From contig CANQZS010000091.1 in the NCBI GenBank assembly GCA_947628385.1, positions 1 to 7,420 on the forward strand: DNA of 7,420 nucleotides, written 5' to 3'. The position numbers were made by a program, and so were the translations under genes. Of this stretch, positions 1 through 4,508 are shown in pieces. A model generated the notes under the pieces. The model did no database searches and was not told where the DNA came from. It saw only the letters and a list, made by a program, of their open reading frames with translations. Position 1 is the stretch's first letter; every line of letters starts with the position of its first letter. Source of the DNA: an uncultured Clostridia bacterium (lineage in GTDB: Bacteria; Bacillota; Clostridia; Oscillospirales; Ruminococcaceae).

Positions 1-14
1 GTTTGCAATTCACC

Positions 15-141
15 CCTTTGCAGAGCGCTTTGAAAAGGAGAGTTTCGCCCTCTGCGGAGGGCGACAAGGGGCTCCGCCCCTTGACCCCGCAAGCTGGGCT
101 CAGCTTGACCAGCTTTATATTTTGCGCCTGCGGCGCAAAAT
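15..141. repeat. Non-coding cluster of consecutive hairpins
   Basis: No gene is visible in the first 230 bases. Four well-formed inverted repeats follow one another. CGCCCTC (46-52) pairs with GAGGGCG (57-63) around a 4-base loop. CAAGGGGC (65-72) pairs with GCCCCTTG (76-83) around 3 bases. CAAGCTG (90-96) pairs with CAGCTTG (101-107) around 4 bases. The strongest is a 10-bp stem, 119-128 with 132-141 (TTTTGCGCC / GGCGCAAAA), around TGC. A weaker stem CCTTT/AAAGG lies at 15-19/34-38. None is followed by a convincing T-run, so a classical terminator is not proven, although the last stem could stop transcription from an upstream gene outside the window. The GC-rich, tandem palindrome style resembles dispersed intergenic palindromic elements of gut Bacillota; that is inference from memory. 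Confidence 0.6.
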
Positions 142-187
142 TGTTATAGAAAAATTTCCTGTTGCGACAAATAATTTACTTGCATTG

Positions 188-196
188 TGCCATAAT
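188..196 (+). promoter_or_regulatory. Putative extended -10 promoter of clpC
   Basis: The sequence TGCCATAAT reads as an extended -10 element (TG-N-CATAAT, 5 of 6 matches to TATAAT). No good -35 box lies 16-18 bases upstream; TTGCGA at 162-167 is too far away (23-base spacer). Transcription would start near 203, giving a leader of about 45 bases before clpC. No CtsR-type heptad repeats (GGTCAAA) or CIRCE element (TTAGCACTC/GAGTGCTAA), the usual controls of clpC and chaperone genes in Bacillota, are visible between here and the start codon. Confidence 0.4.
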
Positions 197-203
197 ATAT
201 CTG

Positions 204-216
204 CGGATCTGATCCG
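204..216. promoter_or_regulatory. Odd-centred palindrome near clpC transcription start
   Basis: CGGATC and GATCCG flank a single central T, giving a perfect 6+6 inverted repeat. It begins 7 bases after the putative -10 box, so it would overlap or abut the transcription start, a position suited to a repressor operator. As RNA it could only form a 4-bp stem with a 5-base loop, so a DNA-level role is more likely than an RNA one. The regulator is unknown and the site could be chance. Confidence 0.3.
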
Positions 217-232
217 TATTTTAAAAAATTAT

Positions 233-239
233 GGAAAGG
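233..239 (+). promoter_or_regulatory. Ribosome binding site that fixes the clpC start
   Basis: GGAAAGG lies 9 bases before the ATG at 249. The in-frame ATG at 231 has only an A/T-rich run before it and itself sits against this ribosome binding site, so it is unlikely to be the start. Confidence 0.7.
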
Positions 240-248
240 CAATGTGTA

Positions 249-2600
249 ATGTTTGATTTCGACAGCTTTACTAAAAAAGCTAATACGGTGATAAATAAAG
301 CCTATGTCCACGCGGGAAGCCTCGGTCATACCTATATGGGCAGCGAACATATCCTCCTCGCACTCGCCGGCGAACAGGGCAGCGCTTCGGCAGGTATATT
401 CCGCTCCTGCGGTATAAAAGAGGAAAATATACTGTGCCGTATAAATATGATGATCGGCAGAGGCGAACCATGTACGGTGGATAGGGATTCCGCTACGCCG
501 TCTGCAAAACGTATCATGGAAAACGCTTTCGTTATCGCCGCTTCAAACGGCAGCAGACTCGCAGGCACAGAGCATCTGCTGCTTTCATTGCTGCGTGAAA
601 GAAATTGTACCGCTGTCAGAATAATAGAGGATCTGGGCGGAAGCATAAGTAAGCTTTCGGGCGCCTGTACGGCTTCATCTGTCTCGGCAGGAGGATATGC
701 TCCCAAAACGCCTACTCTTCTGAAATACGGAAGAGATCTTACAAAGGCGGCAAGGGAAAATAAATTCGATCCGGTCTTTTGCCGCGAAAAGGAAACCGAA
801 CGCGTGATCCAGATACTTTCAAGACGTACAAAAAATAATCCCTGCCTTGTGGGCGAAGCGGGAGTGGGAAAAACTGCGGTGGCGGAAGCTATTGCAATGA
901 TGATCGCCGAGGGTAAGGTCCCCGATGCGATACGCGGGAAACAGCTTTTCGCACTGAGCCTTACAGCTATGCTCGCCGGCGCTAAATACCGAGGAGATTT
1001 CGAGGAACGCGTCAAGCAGTGCATTGATGAGGTCACTGCCAACGGAAATATAATCCTGTTTATAGACGAGCTCCATACTATCGTCGGCGCGGGAGCCGCC
1101 GAGGGAGCCATTGACGCGGCAAATATCCTGAAGCCTCAGCTCGCAAGAGGAGAGCTCCAGATGATCGGCGCAACTACCGCGTCGGAATATAAAAAATTTA
1201 TAGAAAAGGATCCCGCTCTGGAAAGACGTTTCCAGCAGGTTTATATCAAGGAGCCGGACGAAAAGGAAGCCGTCAGGATCATAAACGGTCTGAAGCATTG
1301 CTATGAGGAATTCCACAGAGTTTCTATAACGGAGGAAGCCGTTAAAGCGGCGGTATCATATTCCATACGCTATCAGCCGGAAAGATTCCTGCCGGATAAA
1401 GCTATTGATCTTATTGATGAAGCCGCTTCACGGGCAAGAATGAAAGCCTCGGAATCTCCACAGACGCTGAGCGAGCTTGCGGAAAGCCTTAAAAGAATGT
1501 TGGAAAAACACGCCGAAACAAGAGTATCCGCGCCTGTGCGCAAGGGGGAAACGAGCTGGTACAGCGACAGCGAAGCAAGACCTGTGATAATAAACGGAGA
1601 AAATATCGCCGAGGTGGTATCTGCTGCTACAGGAATACCCTTGGCAAGGATCACCGACGACGAAAGCAAGCGGCTGCTTTGCCTTGAGGACGAGCTCAAA
1701 AAGACCGTTATCGGACAGGACGCCGCCGTCCATGCCGTTGCGGACGCGGTGCGGCGCAGCAGAGCCGGTCTTAAGGATCCCGCCAGACCAACAGGCTGCT
1801 TTCTGTTTACCGGACCCTCCGGAGCGGGAAAGACCGAGCTTTCCAAGGCGCTTGCGGAAGCGCTGTTCGGCTCTGCGGATTCGCTTATAAGATTTGATAT
1901 GTCGGAATATATGGAAAAGCACAGCATAAGCAAGCTGATAGGAGCTCCTCCGGGATACGTGGGCTGCGAGGAGGGCGGTCAGCTCACGGAAAAGATACGC
2001 CGCAGACCGTACAGCGTGGTGCTTTTTGACGAAATAGAAAAGGCTCACAGCGACATCAGCAATATATTGCTGCAGATCATGGAGGACGGCATACTGACGG
2101 ACAGCTCCGGCAGACGGGTAAGCTTCAGGAGCGCGGTGATAATACTCACTTCAAATATCGGCGCGGAGCTGATAACGGAGAAAAACGCTCTCGGATTCTC
2201 GTCGGAAAGCAGCCCGCCCGATGTTCGGGAGGACGTTATAAAAAAGGTAAGAGCAAGCTTCCGTCCGGAGCTTATAGGACGGCTCGACGAGATAATAGTT
2301 TTCAACCGCCTTGGAACGGAGGAGCTGAAATGCGTTGCAAGAAAGCTCCTTGCAGGACTTTGCAAGCGCGCGGAGGATATGGAGATCTCCGTTGAATTCA
2401 GCGATGAGGCTATAGCTGCGATCGCTGAGGAAAGCCTTGACCGCACAGGCGCAAGAAGACTGCGCAGGAATATTTCCTCACGGGTGGAAAGCGTCCTTTC
2501 AAGAAGCATACTGGACGGCACCGTCAAGCGGGGAGACAGAGTGGCTGTTCTCTGCGACGGCGGGGAATTTTATGTAAAGGTTTCACAATTGCAGAAGTAA
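249..2600 (+). CDS. clpC: ATP-dependent Clp protease ATP-binding subunit, ClpC type
   Basis: This is a cytosolic Hsp100/AAA+ unfoldase that threads substrates into ClpP for degradation. From the ATG at 249 it is 783 residues (789 from the ATG at 231). Two N-terminal Clp_N repeats cover about residues 3-140; each carries an EH motif (E33, E108) equivalent to the phosphoarginine-binding glutamates of Bacillus subtilis ClpC. AAA+ domain 1 has Walker A GEAGVGKT (202-209), pore loop KYRG (246-249), Walker B (268-274) and the arginine finger region ERR (325-327). Domain 2 has Walker A GPSGAGKT (522-529), pore loop GYVG (569-572), Walker B VVLFDE (590-595), a ClpP-docking LGF tripeptide (648-650) and sensor 2 GARRLRR (734-740). 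The LGF loop makes it a protease partner rather than a ClpB disaggregase. The middle domain is about 18 residues shorter than in B. subtilis and lacks a clear UVR motif. No ctsR, mcsA or mcsB lies next to it within the window. ClpA or ClpE labels fit less well. Confidence 0.93.
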   Translation: MFDFDSFTKKANTVINKAYVHAGSLGHTYMGSEHILLALAGEQGSASAGIFRSCGIKEENILCRINMMIGRGEPCTVDRDSATPSAKRIMENAFVIAASNGSRLAGTEHLLLSLLRERNCTAVRIIEDLGGSISKLSGACTASSVSAGGYAPKTPTLLKYGRDLTKAARENKFDPVFCREKETERVIQILSRRTKNNPCLVGEAGVGKTAVAEAIAMMIAEGKVPDAIRGKQLFALSLTAMLAGAKYRGDFEERVKQCIDEVTANGNIILFIDELHTIVGAGAAEGAIDAANILKPQLARGELQMIGATTASEYKKFIEKDPALERRFQQVYIKEPDEKEAVRIINGLKHCYEEFHRVSITEEAVKAAVSYSIRYQPERFLPDKAIDLIDEAASRARMKASESPQTLSELAESLKRMLEKHAETRVSAPVRKGETSWYSDSEARPVIINGENIAEVVSAATGIPLARITDDESKRLLCLEDELKKTVIGQDAAVHAVADAVRRSRAGLKDPARPTGCFLFTGPSGAGKTELSKALAEALFGSADSLIRFDMSEYMEKHSISKLIGAPPGYVGCEEGGQLTEKIRRRPYSVVLFDEIEKAHSDISNILLQIMEDGILTDSSGRRVSFRSAVIILTSNIGAELITEKNALGFSSESSPPDVREDVIKKVRASFRPELIGRLDEIIVFNRLGTEELKCVARKLLAGLCKRAEDMEISVEFSDEAIAAIAEESLDRTGARRLRRNISSRVESVLSRSILDGTVKRGDRVAVLCDGGEFYVKVSQLQK

Positions 2601-2649
2601 AAACGGCTTAATTTTCACAAAAAATAAACAAAATATACATTCCGATTTG

Positions 2650-2678
2650 TTGAAAAAAATACTCCGGCATGGTATATT
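2650..2678 (+). promoter_or_regulatory. Strong SigA-type promoter of the rubrerythrin gene
   Basis: TTGAAA (2650-2655) and TATATT (2673-2678) are separated by exactly 17 bases, and TGG just before the -10 box adds an extended -10 feature. Transcription should start near 2685, giving a leader of about 60 bases. The preceding gap from 2601 is AT-rich and shows no hairpin terminator for clpC, so some read-through from clpC is possible. No PerR-type box (TTATAATNATTATAA) is seen around the promoter. Confidence 0.78.
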
Positions 2679-2691
2679 TATGTGAGAGAAA

Positions 2692-2707
2692 CGGACAAGC
2701 TTGTCCG
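2692..2707. promoter_or_regulatory. Perfect 16-bp palindrome in rubrerythrin leader
   Basis: CGGACAAG is followed directly by its reverse complement CTTGTCCG. It starts about 7 bases after the expected transcription start. It may be an operator for a dimeric repressor or, in RNA, a 6-bp hairpin with an AGCT loop near the 5' end that protects the message. It does not match the PerR, Fur or Rex consensus sequences as I know them. Confidence 0.5.
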
Positions 2708-2722
2708 CCGATGATATATCGG
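2708..2722 (+). promoter_or_regulatory. Second small inverted repeat in rubrerythrin leader
   Basis: CCGAT (2708-2712) and ATCGG (2718-2722) flank GATAT, directly abutting the 16-bp palindrome. In RNA the two would form adjacent stems ending 8 bases before the AAGGAGG ribosome binding site. The stem is short and AT-containing, so it is probably weak alone; a role in mRNA stability or start-site exposure is inference. Confidence 0.3.
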
Positions 2723-2730
2723 AATATATC

Positions 2731-2737
2731 AAGGAGG
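2731..2737 (+). promoter_or_regulatory. Strong ribosome binding site of rubrerythrin gene
   Basis: AAGGAGG is a near-perfect anti-Shine-Dalgarno match 9 bases before the ATG at 2747. Together with the strong promoter it suggests high expression. Confidence 0.85.
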
Positions 2738-2746
2738 TAATTTATT

Positions 2747-3301
2747 ATGAAAAAATTTATCTGTTCTGTCTGCGGTTATGTATATGAGGCTGAAAGCCTG
2801 CCCGCAGATTTCAAATGTCCTCAGTGCAAGGCTCCCGCTTCAAAATTCACCGAAGCAGCCGCTGACAAGCTCAACTGGGCTTGCGAGCACGTTGTAGGCA
2901 TCGGCAAGGAGGGCGCTGACGCTGAGATCATTGAGGGACTCAATCAGAACTTTACCGGCGAATGTACAGAGGTAGGAATGTACCTTGCAATGGCAAGAGT
3001 CGCTTTCCGCGAGGGCTATCCAGAGGTAGGTCTTTACTATGAAAAGGCTGCTTATGAGGAAGCCGAGCACGCAGCTAAATTCGCCGAGCTCCTTGGAGAC
3101 GTTGTTACGGATTCCACAAAGAAAAATCTTGAAATGCGCGTAATGGCTGAGAACGGCGCCTGCGAGGGCAAGCTCAAGCTCGCCGCAAAAGCAAAGCAGA
3201 TGGGTCTTGACGCTATACATGATACCGTTCATGAGATGGCTAAGGACGAAGCAAGACATGGCTGCGGCTTTGAGGGACTTCTCAAGAGATATTTCGGCTG
3301 A
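2747..3301 (+). CDS. Reverse rubrerythrin (rubredoxin domain N-terminal)
   Basis: This is a cytosolic non-haem diiron protein of 184 residues that reduces hydrogen peroxide, and in clostridial relatives also oxygen, with electrons from NADH via a rubredoxin reductase. The rubredoxin-like iron site comes first: C6-x2-C9 and C24-x2-C27. The ferritin-like four-helix domain follows (about residues 55-184). Likely diiron ligands are E72, E105 with H108 (EAEH), E135 and/or E140, and E168 with H171 (EARH). Classical Desulfovibrio rubrerythrin has the opposite order, so this belongs to the reverse group known from Clostridium acetobutylicum, where it is highly induced by oxygen. Length is normal and nothing is missing. 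The gene has its own promoter and a downstream hairpin, so it is probably transcribed alone. Codon choice looks more biased than in its neighbours, as expected for an abundant protein. Exact ligand assignment is inferred from family pattern. Confidence 0.95.
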   Translation: MKKFICSVCGYVYEAESLPADFKCPQCKAPASKFTEAAADKLNWACEHVVGIGKEGADAEIIEGLNQNFTGECTEVGMYLAMARVAFREGYPEVGLYYEKAAYEEAEHAAKFAELLGDVVTDSTKKNLEMRVMAENGACEGKLKLAAKAKQMGLDAIHDTVHEMAKDEARHGCGFEGLLKRYFG

Positions 3302-3318
3302 TGAGCCGTTAAGCTATC

Positions 3319-3360
3319 GCCCCGACGTTCCTGCGGATCGTCGGGGCAAATTTGTATTAT
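3319..3360 (+). terminator. Hairpin terminator after rubrerythrin gene
   Basis: GCCCCGACG (3319-3327) pairs perfectly with CGTCGGGGC (3339-3347). The 11-base loop can add three inner pairs (TCC 3329-3331 with GGA 3335-3337). The following sequence, AAATTTGTATTATT, is only moderately T-rich, so termination may be partial and leave read-through into sbcDC. A smaller inverted repeat, CGGCT/AGCCG (3295-3308), overlaps the rubrerythrin stop codon. Confidence 0.7.
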
Positions 3361-3367
3361 TGGAATC

Positions 3368-3374
3368 AGGGTGA
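3368..3374 (+). promoter_or_regulatory. Ribosome binding site of sbcD
   Basis: AGGGTGA lies 5 bases before the ATG at 3380. No convincing promoter lies between the hairpin and this site; TATTAT at 3355-3360 could be a -10 box but its -35 region would fall inside the hairpin. sbcDC may therefore depend on read-through or on a weak promoter. Confidence 0.55.
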
Positions 3375-3379
3375 TGTAA

Positions 3380-4507
3380 ATGAAGCTCCTGCAAACTTCG
3401 GATCTGCATCTCGGGATCTCGCTGATGAATATCCCGATGATCGGGTATCAGAAAAAATTCTGCAAAAGCCTTCTGGCTGCCGCTGAAACGGTCGATGCGG
3501 TAGTTATAGCGGGCGATGTTTTCGATACGTCGGTAGCGTCGGCGGAAGCCGTCCGCTGCTGGAGCGAGCTGGTCTCAGGACTGTGTCTCGAAAAAAAGCG
3601 TCCGGTCATTGTATGCGCGGGGAACCATGACGGCGCGGCAAGACTTTCCTCCTGCGGAGATCTGCTGAAAGCGTCGGGGCTTTATATCGCAGGCAGCTTT
3701 GAGGACGCCTTTTCTCCGGTGGTGATAGGAGATACGGCTTTCTATGTAATGCCCTATTTCAACCCGTATGCGGCTGCGGCTTTTCTCGGCTGCAAGCCCT
3801 CTGTAGGCGAGGTGATGAGGACAGCTGCAAAAAGGATCCTTGACCAAGCCGATAAGAGCAAGCGCAATATTCTTGTCGCTCACTGCTTTGCGGCGGGAGG
3901 AAAGGCTTCCGAAAGCGATATTTCCGCAAGGGCTTCCGAATCGGTAGGCGGAGCGGACAGAGTTCCGCTTTCGGTATTTGACGGGTTCAGCTATGCGGCG
4001 CTGGGACATCTTCACAGGGCGCAGACGCTGATCTCTCCGGCGGGAACTGCCGTCAGGTACAGCGGGACCCCGCTGCCGTATTCCTTTTCCGAAGCGGAGC
4101 AGGAAAAAACGTTCACGATATTTGATACCGAAACGCTTGAAATAAGCGAGATCCCCGTTCCGGAGGAATATCGCCTGAGAACCATAGAGGATACATATGA
4201 AAATATCCTTGAAATTGCCGGAAATGACAGCAGCCGTCAGGATCTTATGAGGATAATCGTTACGGATCGTTACGGGGGAGACGGCGTTTACATGAAGCTG
4301 AAAGAGCTTTATCCTAATCTGCTGAGATTTTACGGAAAAAGCCTTTCAGGAGGCGAGGGGAACGAGCTGGAAGCGCGGGAGGCGTCGGAGCTGGATATTA
4401 TTTCTCTTGCCAAGCGTTATGCTGAGGAAAAACGCGGGGGAGCTCCCGATGAGGACGAAATGAAATGGCTTTCGGAAGCCTTTTCGGAACTGGAAAGGAG
4501 CGTGTGA
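3380..4507 (+). CDS. sbcD: Exonuclease SbcCD, nuclease subunit SbcD (Mre11 family)
   Basis: SbcD is the metal-dependent nuclease of the SbcCD complex, a bacterial Mre11-Rad50 homologue that cuts DNA hairpins, protein-blocked ends and double-strand ends. The 375-residue protein starts with the calcineurin-like phosphoesterase fold. Metal-binding and catalytic motifs are present in order: D8 and H10 in DLHLG, D46 in GDVFDT, N82-H83-D84 in GNHDG, H168 in AHC, and H210 and H212 in GHLH. The capping domain and the SbcC-binding C-terminal part follow from about residue 260. Length is close to the usual 370-410. The start at 3380 has a ribosome binding site and gives the expected N-terminus MKLLQTSDLHLG. 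It is followed after one base by sbcC, the standard pairing. All key residues are present, so it should be active. Confidence 0.95.
   Translation: MKLLQTSDLHLGISLMNIPMIGYQKKFCKSLLAAAETVDAVVIAGDVFDTSVASAEAVRCWSELVSGLCLEKKRPVIVCAGNHDGAARLSSCGDLLKASGLYIAGSFEDAFSPVVIGDTAFYVMPYFNPYAAAAFLGCKPSVGEVMRTAAKRILDQADKSKRNILVAHCFAAGGKASESDISARASESVGGADRVPLSVFDGFSYAALGHLHRAQTLISPAGTAVRYSGTPLPYSFSEAEQEKTFTIFDTETLEISEIPVPEEYRLRTIEDTYENILEIAGNDSSRQDLMRIIVTDRYGGDGVYMKLKELYPNLLRFYGKSLSGGEGNELEAREASELDIISLAKRYAEEKRGGAPDEDEMKWLSEAFSELERSV
4494..4500 (+). promoter_or_regulatory. Ribosome binding site of sbcC inside sbcD
   Basis: AAAGGAG lies 8 bases before the sbcC ATG and within the last codons of sbcD. With stop TGA at 4505-4507 and ATG at 4509, ribosomes ending sbcD can restart at once, which suits a fixed-ratio complex. 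Confidence 0.8.
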
Positions 4508-4508
4508 A

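Noticed and set aside
119..141. Classical intrinsic terminator
   Set aside because: The 10-bp stem is excellent, but neither strand has a run of T after it (TTGTTAT on one side, ATATAAAG on the other), so I list it as part of the hairpin cluster instead.
332..1111. Minus-strand open frame of 259 codons opposite clpC
   Set aside because: It covers the Clp_N repeats and AAA+ domain 1 of a clearly conserved + strand gene; no domain is seen in the antisense product.
2611..2620. Possible Rex redox-operator half site (TTTTCACAA) before the rubrerythrin promoter
   Set aside because: Only one half of the TTGTGAA...TTCACAA palindrome is present and it lies well upstream of the -35 box.
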